A DNA stretch of 6,149 nt from Acidobacteriota bacterium. GTDB taxonomy: Bacteria; Acidobacteriota; Terriglobia; Terriglobales; Acidobacteriaceae. Position numbers and translations under genes: made by a program. The DNA lies in contig JAJYAE010000271.1 in assembly GCA_021779695.1 (NCBI GenBank), forward strand, positions 1 through 6,149, given 5' to 3'. This document shows positions 1 through 5,374 of the stretch, piece by piece; positions within the stretch are counted from its first letter, which is position 1; each line of letters opens with the position of its first letter. The notes beneath the pieces were generated by a model that was not told where the DNA came from, did no database searches, and saw only the letters and a list, made by a program, of their open reading frames with translations.

Positions 1-52
1 CGTCGGCAAAGCGTTGCGGACGATACTTCCTGGCCAGAACCTGATACCCCAT
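1..52 (-). CDS. dnaX: DNA polymerase III subunit gamma/tau, N-terminal fragment (5' end of gene only)
   Basis: Read on the minus strand, the ATG at 52-50 opens a frame giving MGYQVLARKYRPQRFAD before the window ends. This matches the near-invariant start of bacterial DnaX (M-x-YQVLARK-[WY]-RP-x-x-F-x-D), which is followed in full proteins by the clamp-loader AAA+ ATPase domain. Gamma/tau is the ATPase of the clamp loader that places the beta sliding clamp on DNA and, as tau, links the polymerases of the replisome in the cytoplasm. A strong Shine-Dalgarno sequence (AAGGAG) lies 8 nt upstream of the ATG, which settles the start. Only 17 codons are visible, so nothing can be said about the ATPase motifs or the tau C-terminus. 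The gene is transcribed away from the S41 peptidase gene, across a gap of nearly 600 bp. Confidence 0.9.
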   Translation of the reverse strand, partial: MGYQVLARKYRPQRFAD

Positions 53-60
53 GCGAACTG

Positions 61-66
61 CTCCTT
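61..66 (-). promoter_or_regulatory. Ribosome binding site of dnaX
   Basis: On the minus strand this reads AAGGAG, a near-perfect Shine-Dalgarno sequence, with an 8-nt spacer (53-60) to the dnaX ATG at 52-50. It supports both the start codon and the identity of the truncated gene. Confidence 0.8.
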
Positions 67-99
67 CTGCTGTCTGTTTCCGTTGATTGCCTAGGTGGG

Positions 100-105
100 A
101 TTGTA
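100..105 (-). promoter_or_regulatory. Possible -10 box of the dnaX promoter
   Basis: On the minus strand this reads TACAAT, five of six matches to the sigma-70 -10 consensus. It would place the transcript start near position 93 and give a leader of about 40 nt before the dnaX ATG. No good -35 hexamer is found 16-18 nt further upstream, where the sequence is GC-rich, so the call rests on one box and on its sensible position. Confidence 0.35.
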
Positions 106-420
106 TCGTTCCGGACCGCAGCCGCGAGTTTGGAAAACCGCGCGAGCGGCCGATCGCCGGTTGTCCTGCTGATGTGAGGAGCTCGCTCAAGAATCAGCCT
201 TCTTCTATGTCAGAGACTAGGGATGGTGCCTTCTGCTCTTTCCCATCGATGGCGTCCCGGAACTGTCTAAGCGGTTCAGTGGTCAGCTCCCAGTTGTTGT
301 CCAGTGCATTCTTGCGCGGCAAGCGGCAACTCAGCCGGCGCCATCCTCTCAGTTTGTTGCCACTGCACACATCATCCTCGGTCTGGGGGCTGTGCCTCTT
401 TATGGGCCGTGGAAGTCTCA

Positions 421-519
421 CTTCGGCGACTCGTCCGTCGATCTCACGACCAGCAAGCCCTGGTGGGCTGAACCCGGCTTTGACGACTCCAATGGGAGAC
501 GGTGGGTCTCGCGCCGAAG
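421..519. other. Candidate structured element: 8-bp closing stem around three hairpins
   Basis: CTTCGGCG at 421-428 is perfectly complementary to CGCCGAAG at 512-519. Inside this outer stem are three local hairpins: GTCG/CGAC (437-440 with 447-450, 6-nt loop), AGCCC/GGGCT (456-460 with 465-469, 4-nt loop) and GAGAC/GTCTC (496-500 with 506-510, 5-nt loop). A competing hairpin, CTCC/GGAG at 487-490 with 495-498, overlaps the third and could be its alternative state. The element ends about 130 nt before the chosen start of the S41 peptidase. The sequence shows the complementarity only. The strand, whether it is transcribed, and any function are unknown, and GC-rich DNA makes short stems easily by chance. 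Confidence 0.3.
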
Positions 520-548
520 GGCAGAACAAAGCAGCGTATCCTGTGACA

Positions 549-576
549 TTGACGTGCATCGCGCAGCCGGTTTAGA
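549..576 (+). promoter_or_regulatory. Possible promoter of the S41 peptidase gene
   Basis: TTGACG at 549-554 matches five of six positions of the sigma-70 -35 box. After a 16-nt spacer comes TTTAGA at 571-576, only three of six matches to the -10 box. A transcript would begin near 583, about 65 nt upstream of the chosen GTG start. The -10 box is weak, so this is a candidate only. Confidence 0.25.
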
Positions 577-647
577 ACGTTGGGATCAGGGTGAAAATGG
601 CAGAGCCGATCACGTTTCAGCGAGTCGTTCGAAACCAAGGGAAGCAC

Positions 648-2009
648 GTGTTTTCGTTATTCTCACGGTGTCTTTTTTCAGGCATTCTTGCCAGGCACGG
701 TCGATGCAGGGTGATTTCACTTCTTGCAGCACTTTGCGTCGTGATGCAGATCGCTTCCGCGCAGAAGCTCTCACGAATGAATCGAGACCTGGCAGAAGGG
801 ATGCTTAACGACTCGTCTTCCGATGTTCGCAAGAATTACTACGACCCAAAGATGCATGGTCTCGACTGGGATGCTCTGGTCCGGCAGGCGAAGGCGAATA
901 TCGACAAGGCTCCCGAGATGGCAGATGCAAATGCCCAGATTGCCGGTCTGCTGGAATCCCTGCATGACTCCCACACACGCTTCTTTCCGCCGCGCTACGA
1001 CCGCACAGTGGACTATGGCTGGAAGTTCCAGATCATCGGGAAGAATGCCTTCGTCACGGAGGTCGATGCCAAGAGCGATGCCGCAAGCAAAGGAATGCGA
1101 GTTGGCGATCAGTTGCTCACGCTGAACGGCTTTGCCGTGGATCGCGCCAGCGCGCCTGGGCTGCTCTATGCCATGTACGTGATTGCACCGACTGCGGCTG
1201 TTACCGTGGACCTGCTCGATCCATCGCACAAACTTCTGCATTTCCAGGCGGTCGCCACCATCAAGAAGACACCGGGCCTGATGGGGCTGGGCGATGAATC
1301 ATGGTACTTGAATCAGCAGAGGATCAATTATGAAGGAGCCGTCTCCAAGAACCGTGTTCGTTACGCTGAACTCGGCTCGAATCTCATGATCCTCCAGATT
1401 CCAGCCTTCGCGCTGGGCAACGTCGGTGTCGAGGAGCTCTTTGCCAGGGCGCGGGCGTACAAGACGCTGTTGATTGATCTGCGCGGCAACCCAGGCGGCG
1501 CAGTCGACTCGCTGAAAAGCTACCTCGCGGAACTCTTCAAATACGATGTGCTCCTCGGCCAGTGGGTGGCGCGGAACAAGACCACTCCCATTATTGTGAA
1601 GGGCGATCGCAAGAATGCCTACACCGGGGATTTAATTGTGCTCGTGGACAGCAGCACTGCATCGGCCGGTGAAATCTTTGCGCGGATCATCCAGCTTGAG
1701 CAGCGTGGAACCATCCTGGGCGACCATACTTCGGGCAGAACGATGGAGTCGCGGATGTTTCCCCATGTCATCGGACAGAATCCGGTGTACTACTTCGGCG
1801 AATCCATCACCGTTGCTGATACGGTGATGCCCGATGGCAAGAGTATTGAGCACATCGGCGTGCAACCAGACCGTGTCTTCCTTCCGACCCAGGCCGATCT
1901 TGCGGCTGGAAGGGATCCGGTGCTGGCCTATGCGGCGGGGCTTGCAGGCGTAAAGCTCACTCCGGAACAGGCCGCAAAGCTCTTTCCACCCGACCCGCCG
2001 GAAAACTAG
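648..2009 (+). CDS. Secreted PDZ-containing S41 family peptidase
   Basis: A predicted 453-residue exported serine peptidase of family S41 (C-terminal processing/tricorn-core superfamily), acting outside the cytoplasmic membrane. An Arg-containing N-region and hydrophobic stretch (residues about 22-35) end in ASA before Q39, a signal peptidase I-type site. An N-terminal helical part carries LHDSHTRF (105-112), a PDZ-like domain follows at about 121-176 (VGDQLLTLNG), then the S41 core: LRGNPGG (278-284), STASAGE with the predicted nucleophile Ser339, and the C-terminal IEHIGVQPD. The usual catalytic Lys of CtpA/Prc, 25 residues after the Ser, is Arg364 here, in GDHTSGR. The Ser108-His109 pair and Glu401 may instead supply a tricorn-like site (inference). 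The GTG start at 648 is preceded by AAGGGA with a 6-nt spacer. In-frame starts at 591 (GTG) and 597 (ATG) would add 17-19 residues, and the GTG at 711 would shorten the signal. It stands alone, divergent from dnaX and convergent with the SET gene. The substrate is unknown. Confidence 0.87.
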   Translation: MFSLFSRCLFSGILARHGRCRVISLLAALCVVMQIASAQKLSRMNRDLAEGMLNDSSSDVRKNYYDPKMHGLDWDALVRQAKANIDKAPEMADANAQIAGLLESLHDSHTRFFPPRYDRTVDYGWKFQIIGKNAFVTEVDAKSDAASKGMRVGDQLLTLNGFAVDRASAPGLLYAMYVIAPTAAVTVDLLDPSHKLLHFQAVATIKKTPGLMGLGDESWYLNQQRINYEGAVSKNRVRYAELGSNLMILQIPAFALGNVGVEELFARARAYKTLLIDLRGNPGGAVDSLKSYLAELFKYDVLLGQWVARNKTTPIIVKGDRKNAYTGDLIVLVDSSTASAGEIFARIIQLEQRGTILGDHTSGRTMESRMFPHVIGQNPVYYFGESITVADTVMPDGKSIEHIGVQPDRVFLPTQADLAAGRDPVLAYAAGLAGVKLTPEQAAKLFPPDPPEN

Positions 2010-2050
2010 ATCCGTATTCCGCAAGGCCGCTTCGCAGCACGCAAGCCGTC

Positions 2051-2542
2051 TCAGCGTTGCCCTTGTTGTGCGATCCGTCGCCCGTTCGGTGCGGCTTGTT
2101 GCGGCTTGCTGGGGAGCGTTTTCCGCTTGCGCCTTCTTGACTCCTGTGGAGAGTACATCGTGCCGCGGCACTGTGCCGCGCCGCAGTTGCAGATGGCCTC
2201 ATCGTCTCCGCCGTCGTAAAGGCAATAGTCGTAGGTGATTTCTTCTCCCGCTGCGATATCACGAATCGCACGGATCCAGACTCGGCCACGCAGCTCTTCG
2301 GTTTCGCAATTCGGGTCGCAACTGTGATTGATGAACATGGCCATGGAGTGTCCGTCGATTACTGTCGAACCATCGCCGATTCCGAACAGGTAGGTGATCG
2401 GCGATTCTTCGTAGGCCGTGTCGGCTTCCCGCTTGGTCAGCCGCGGGCCGTCGTACTCGGCCACCCGCATGCCTTTGCGGATCGGTGTTGTGGTGTAACA
2501 GCCTGCTGCATGAATGGCGGAAGAGCGGATGATCAGTCCCAT
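2051..2542 (-). CDS. SET-domain protein, putative protein-lysine methyltransferase with post-SET zinc site
   Basis: A predicted 163-residue bacterial SET protein, which would transfer methyl groups from S-adenosylmethionine to lysine side chains of an unknown protein. The N-terminal SET strand (SSAIHAAG, residues 7-14) is followed by the cofactor-binding/pseudoknot motif NHSCDPN (72-78) and the catalytic-region YDY (104-106, after GEEIT). A post-SET motif CxCx4C (Cys118, Cys120, Cys125) follows. With Cys75 of NHSC this makes the four-cysteine zinc site known from SUV39/DIM-5-type enzymes. The last 30 or so residues are rich in Arg, Lys and Gln and may bind nucleic acid or be disordered. The start is uncertain: the ATG at 2542 is closest to the domain, while an in-frame ATG at 2590 or GTG at 2623 would add 16 or 27 residues. 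None has a good Shine-Dalgarno sequence. The gene is divergent from the TPR gene and convergent with the S41 gene, 41 bp from its stop, with no clear terminator between. Confidence 0.87.
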   Translation of the reverse strand: MGLIIRSSAIHAAGCYTTTPIRKGMRVAEYDGPRLTKREADTAYEESPITYLFGIGDGSTVIDGHSMAMFINHSCDPNCETEELRGRVWIRAIRDIAAGEEITYDYCLYDGGDDEAICNCGAAQCRGTMYSPQESRRRKRKTLPSKPQQAAPNGRRIAQQGQR

Positions 2543-2645
2543 GAGCGGTTCGTCAATTCCTCGGGCGCTTGAAGAGTCTATGCACCGCATCCTACCATTG
2601 AAGTGGTTGTTGAAAATTGGCACGGGAAGGGCTGGACCTTACACA

Positions 2646-3410
2646 ATGAACCGGGTACACGCAATGGCATTGGCGCTCATCTGCTGCGGAGCGTGGACCG
2701 GGTTGTACGCCGGGGCCGCCTCGCCGGGTCAACAGCAGGGTCCACCCGCGACCTCCCAGAAGGGCAACTCGACACCGGCCGCTCCGCCCGCAGCTTCGCA
2801 ACCCGAATCCAATCCTTTCCCAACAGACACCACCAACATTCCCGTCATGCCTTCGGCCGATTCGCCGGGCTCGATGCCATCTTCAAACTCTTCCGGGAAT
2901 GCCGCCAGCTTTGCCATGCCCAGCGATAACGCCGATCCTGTTCGCAGTCCGGATGATCCTGGCTCCGAGAGTACGGGCGAGGTCTCTGGAAGCAGCGACA
3001 GCTCCTCCGGGCTGGACCAGTTACTGCAGCCACCTCCGGACACGGGACATCACCGCAAGGGCGAAGAGGACAGTTCTGCGGATCTGGCCTTTCCGCACGA
3101 CGGCCCGAAGAAGAATCTCGGCATCGGCGAGTTCTATCTGGATAGCGGAGACTGGCAGGGCGCGCTATCACGCTTTGAATCCGCGATGGTCGAGGATCCG
3201 GAAAATCCGAACGTCTACTGGGGACTTGCCGAGGCGGAGCGCCATCTTGGCAAGTTTGCCCAGGCCAAAGCGTATTACCTGAAAGTGGTCGATTACGACC
3301 CGGACAGCAGGCACGGCAAGGATGCGCGCAAGATTCTTCGCCAACCGGAAATTGCTAACGCACCCGACGTTGCGGCCCCGGCAAAGTCGGCTCGCCCGTC
3401 TCGACCTTAG
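2646..3410 (+). CDS. Exported tetratricopeptide-repeat protein with disordered linker
   Basis: A predicted 254-residue protein in three parts. Residues 1-25 form a signal peptide (MNR, then a hydrophobic run through ALALICCGAW, with a likely cut after YAGA or AGAA). Residues about 26-155 are low-complexity Ser/Pro/Asp/Gly/Gln-rich sequence with no fold I recognise. Residues about 157-232 hold two TPR units: GEFYLDSGDWQGALSRFESA with the PENPNVYWGLAEAERHLG turn, then FAQAKAYYLKVVDYDPDS. TPRs are protein-interaction helices, so an envelope scaffold or assembly role is likely, but no specific function can be given. The C-terminus is Ala/Pro/Arg-rich. The ATG at 2646 is chosen for the signal peptide; the nearest purine-rich stretch (GGGAAGG, 2624-2630) is rather far at 15 nt. 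An in-frame ATG at 2580 with GAAGAG just upstream is the alternative but would partly overlap the SET gene's possible longer forms. The stop overlaps the stop of the prepilin peptidase gene. Confidence 0.8.
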   Translation: MNRVHAMALALICCGAWTGLYAGAASPGQQQGPPATSQKGNSTPAAPPAASQPESNPFPTDTTNIPVMPSADSPGSMPSSNSSGNAASFAMPSDNADPVRSPDDPGSESTGEVSGSSDSSSGLDQLLQPPPDTGHHRKGEEDSSADLAFPHDGPKKNLGIGEFYLDSGDWQGALSRFESAMVEDPENPNVYWGLAEAERHLGKFAQAKAYYLKVVDYDPDSRHGKDARKILRQPEIANAPDVAAPAKSARPSRP

Positions 3411-4324
3411 AAGCCAGAGAATTTCAGATAAGCAGTGAGGATCGCGCGCCCCCAGAAGGCACTGACAACTCCCCCGATGCAAAGAAAAGTCCCCAGCGGG
3501 ATTTTGCTGAGCCGTTTCGATTGCAGCGAGCTGCCGCTCCGCGGGCTCATCAGAACAGCGATGGCCGCAATGGCGCCCAGAGAGATGCCGAGGAAGAAGG
3601 CCAGCAATGCGTGACTCAGTCCCATCCACGCAGACAGCAGCATCATCAGCTTGATGTCGCCGAGCCCAACGCCTTCCAGTCCTCGCCATGCCCCATATCC
3701 CCATCGAATCAGCAGAAGAACGCCGGGAAGCAGGAGCATGCTGATCAGCCACGGCAACACGCCTTGCAGCAGCAGCGCACGATGATCTGCTGCCACTCCC
3801 AGCAGGCTCCAGTGCAGGGGCAGGGAACTCCAAAGCCAGGGCGCGCTGAAGCGCAGCAAGCTCGATAGTCCTCCCAGTGCGGTGCCCGTTAGCGTGACCC
3901 GGTCCGGCAGCCAGAAGTGCTCCGCATCCAGAGTCGCCAGCAGAATCAGCAGCCAGCAGAACACCATCTGCACGGCGGCAAAGCCGAGCGCGTCAAGAAT
4001 TTGTGACCTTTCTGCACCAGACCTGTCCAGCACGGATGCGCCGTTCCACGCAGCAAATGCCCACGTCGCCGCGACCGCAGCTTCTGCAAGTGGATAGCGG
4101 ACACCGATCACCGCATGGCAGCTTCGGCATTGCCCCCGCAGCGCCAGCCAGCTCAGCACGGGGATGTTTTCCCACCAGACCAATTGCCGTTTGCAGGAGC
4201 GGCAATGGGAACGTGGCATCACCACGCTTTCGCCCTCAGGCCATCGGCTGGCGCACACATTCAGAAAGCTGCCAAAAGCGAGTCCGGCTAGAGCGAAGAT
4301 GATTGTGCCTGCAATCTGCATCAT
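3407..4324 (-). CDS. Type IV prepilin peptidase / N-methyltransferase (PilD/GspO family, A24)
   Basis: A predicted 305-residue polytopic inner-membrane aspartic peptidase. It cuts the leader of type IV prepilins and type II secretion pseudopilins, then methylates the new N-terminus. The N-terminal segment GLAFGSFLNVCASRWP is typical of the family. Two CxxC pairs (residues 41/44 and 66/69) flank the cytoplasmic loop with ENIPVLSWL, as in zinc-binding bifunctional enzymes. The two catalytic aspartates are present: Asp133 in LDAEHFWLPD (seven residues before the Pro, as in the family) and Asp223 in GLGDIK. Several hydrophobic segments follow. It is slightly longer than many homologues, with extra sequence between the aspartates (about 160-190). 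The ATG at 4324 has AGG 6 nt upstream; a GTG at 4354 would add 10 residues, and a second ATG follows directly. No pilus or secretion genes are next to it here, so pilD or gspO cannot be distinguished. Divergent from mazG. Confidence 0.92.
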   Translation of the reverse strand: MMQIAGTIIFALAGLAFGSFLNVCASRWPEGESVVMPRSHCRSCKRQLVWWENIPVLSWLALRGQCRSCHAVIGVRYPLAEAAVAATWAFAAWNGASVLDRSGAERSQILDALGFAAVQMVFCWLLILLATLDAEHFWLPDRVTLTGTALGGLSSLLRFSAPWLWSSLPLHWSLLGVAADHRALLLQGVLPWLISMLLLPGVLLLIRWGYGAWRGLEGVGLGDIKLMMLLSAWMGLSHALLAFFLGISLGAIAAIAVLMSPRSGSSLQSKRLSKIPLGTFLCIGGVVSAFWGRAILTAYLKFSGF

Positions 4325-4333
4325 GCGAGCCTG

Positions 4334-4339
4334 AGTATA
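4334..4339 (-). promoter_or_regulatory. Possible -10 box of the prepilin peptidase gene
   Basis: On the minus strand this reads TATACT, five of six matches to the -10 consensus, only 9 nt before the chosen ATG (4324). A transcript from it would start within a few nucleotides of the ATG, implying a near-leaderless mRNA. No -35 box is visible at the expected distance. The match could be chance. Confidence 0.25.
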
Positions 4340-4435
4340 CGGTCTTTCCACCACAGGACGCAGAGACGAACGACCGCGTTACCCCGTTGCAGCATGCGGA
4401 CCCGATCCATCGCCAGCCGGATTACACTGGAAGAG

Positions 4436-5374
4436 ATGGACAACGCAGGCAAGACCGCCAGTCCTCAACCTTCGCTCGCCCCCACAACGCCCTCCGCCAG
4501 CACCGATCCTGAGGGCGCTGCGAGACTCTTTGAGCAATCGGTCGCCATCATGGCTCGTCTCCGCGCGCCGGATGGCTGCCCATGGGACCGCGAACAGACC
4601 TTTGATACCATCCGCAAATACACCCTCGAAGAGGCATACGAGGTCTTCGACGCCATCGAGCGGCGTGACTTTCCCCATTTGGCGGAAGAATTGGGCGACC
4701 TGCTGCTGCAGGTCCTCTTTTATGCGGAGATGGCAGCCAATGAGGGCCGTTTCAGCATCAGCGATGTGCTTGACCACCTGAATCGCAAGCTTATTCGCCG
4801 TCATCCCCATGTCTTCGGTGAAGAAGCGGCACGCGCGGCGGGAAATCGCGCCAGCGTGAATGCGGACGTCGAAGGTTCCGCGGCTGCCGTGCTGCGCAAC
4901 TGGGATGAAATCAAGGCAGCCGAAAAGCCATCTGCCAGGACCACGCCAGTGGAAGTCTCCCGGCTTGACGGCGTGCAACGGGCGATTCCCGCGCTGGCCG
5001 AGGCCGCCAAGCTCGGCTCCAAGGCTGCCAAGGCTGGCTTTGACTGGCCTCGATGGCGCGACCTTCTGCCCAAGCTTGCCGAAGAGACGGCTGAACTTGA
5101 AGTTGAGGCTGCGGCTGCGGAGCACGACCCGGCGCGCATGAGGGCAGTCGAAGCAGAACTCGGCGACCTGCTCTTCACGGTCGTGAATCTCGGGCGTCAT
5201 CTGAGCGTGGATGCTGAGATGGCCCTGCGCGGCTGCAATCTCCGTTTTCGCCAGCGCTTCCATCAAATGGAAATGGATGCGACCAGGCCTCTCGAAGAAC
5301 TCAGCCCTGAGGAACTCGAGAGCCTTTGGGCGCGGGCCAAGCGCACCCTTGCCGCGCGGGAGAGCGCGTCGTGA
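4436..5374 (+). CDS. mazG: Nucleoside triphosphate pyrophosphohydrolase MazG
   Basis: A predicted 312-residue cytoplasmic enzyme that hydrolyses (d)NTPs, including damaged or non-canonical ones, to the monophosphate and pyrophosphate. Both tandem MazG domains are complete. The first has LRAPDGCPWDREQT (residues about 43-55), EEAYE (65-69) and EELGD (84-88), then the family signature KLIRRHPHVFG (118-128). The second has EETAE (216-220) and AELGD (240-244), so each carries the EExxE...ExxD magnesium-binding set. In E. coli MazG the C-terminal domain is the active one, and it looks intact here. It is longer than the E. coli protein (about 263 residues) because of a Ser/Pro/Thr-rich N-terminal extension of about 25 residues and a longer inter-domain linker. 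The start is taken at ATG 4436, with GGAAGAG directly upstream; the in-frame ATG at 4394 has no ribosome binding site. The stop overlaps the GNAT start, so the two genes are probably co-transcribed. Confidence 0.93.
   Translation: MDNAGKTASPQPSLAPTTPSASTDPEGAARLFEQSVAIMARLRAPDGCPWDREQTFDTIRKYTLEEAYEVFDAIERRDFPHLAEELGDLLLQVLFYAEMAANEGRFSISDVLDHLNRKLIRRHPHVFGEEAARAAGNRASVNADVEGSAAAVLRNWDEIKAAEKPSARTTPVEVSRLDGVQRAIPALAEAAKLGSKAAKAGFDWPRWRDLLPKLAEETAELEVEAAAAEHDPARMRAVEAELGDLLFTVVNLGRHLSVDAEMALRGCNLRFRQRFHQMEMDATRPLEELSPEELESLWARAKRTLAARESAS

Larger units (their letters stand above)
106..590. other. Long region without a supported gene between dnaX and the S41 peptidase
   Basis: No reading frame here shows a recognisable motif. 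The longest are a plus-strand frame at 87-575 and a minus-strand frame at 194-559 (121 codons). Both overlap each other, lack a good ribosome binding site, and give Arg/Ser/Pro-rich products of the sort that random GC-rich sequence gives. Near its right end the region holds a segment with several nested inverted repeats (421-519). There is also a perfect 10-bp palindrome, CCATCGATGG, at 243-252. I searched by eye for tRNA T-loops, the SRP RNA core motif, RNase P and tmRNA signatures and found none. It may be a degraded gene, a regulatory region, or simply spacer. Confidence 0.5.

Noticed and set aside
53..420. SRP RNA (ffs) next to dnaX, as in some bacteria
   Set aside because: The conserved GGAAGCAGCC-type loop was not found on either strand.
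490..546. Glycine-riboswitch-like core (CGCCGAAGGG after a GGGAGA hairpin)
   Set aside because: The required CTCAGG and AGGACAG-type segments and the rest of the aptamer are missing, and an S41 peptidase is not an expected glycine-controlled gene.
87..575. Plus-strand open frame of 162 codons in the left gap
   Set aside because: The start has no ribosome binding site, the product is Ser/Arg/Pro-rich with no motif, and the frame overlaps a similar minus-strand frame. It also runs across the dnaX promoter area.
3168..3833. Minus-strand open frame of 221 codons spanning the TPR/prepilin peptidase junction
   Set aside because: It covers parts of two well-supported genes in other frames and gives an Arg/Ala/Ser-rich product with no recognisable domain.
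4379..5266. Minus-strand open frame of 295 codons opposite mazG
   Set aside because: It is antisense to a gene with complete MazG motifs; long antisense frames are common opposite GC-rich genes. No motif or ribosome binding site was seen.
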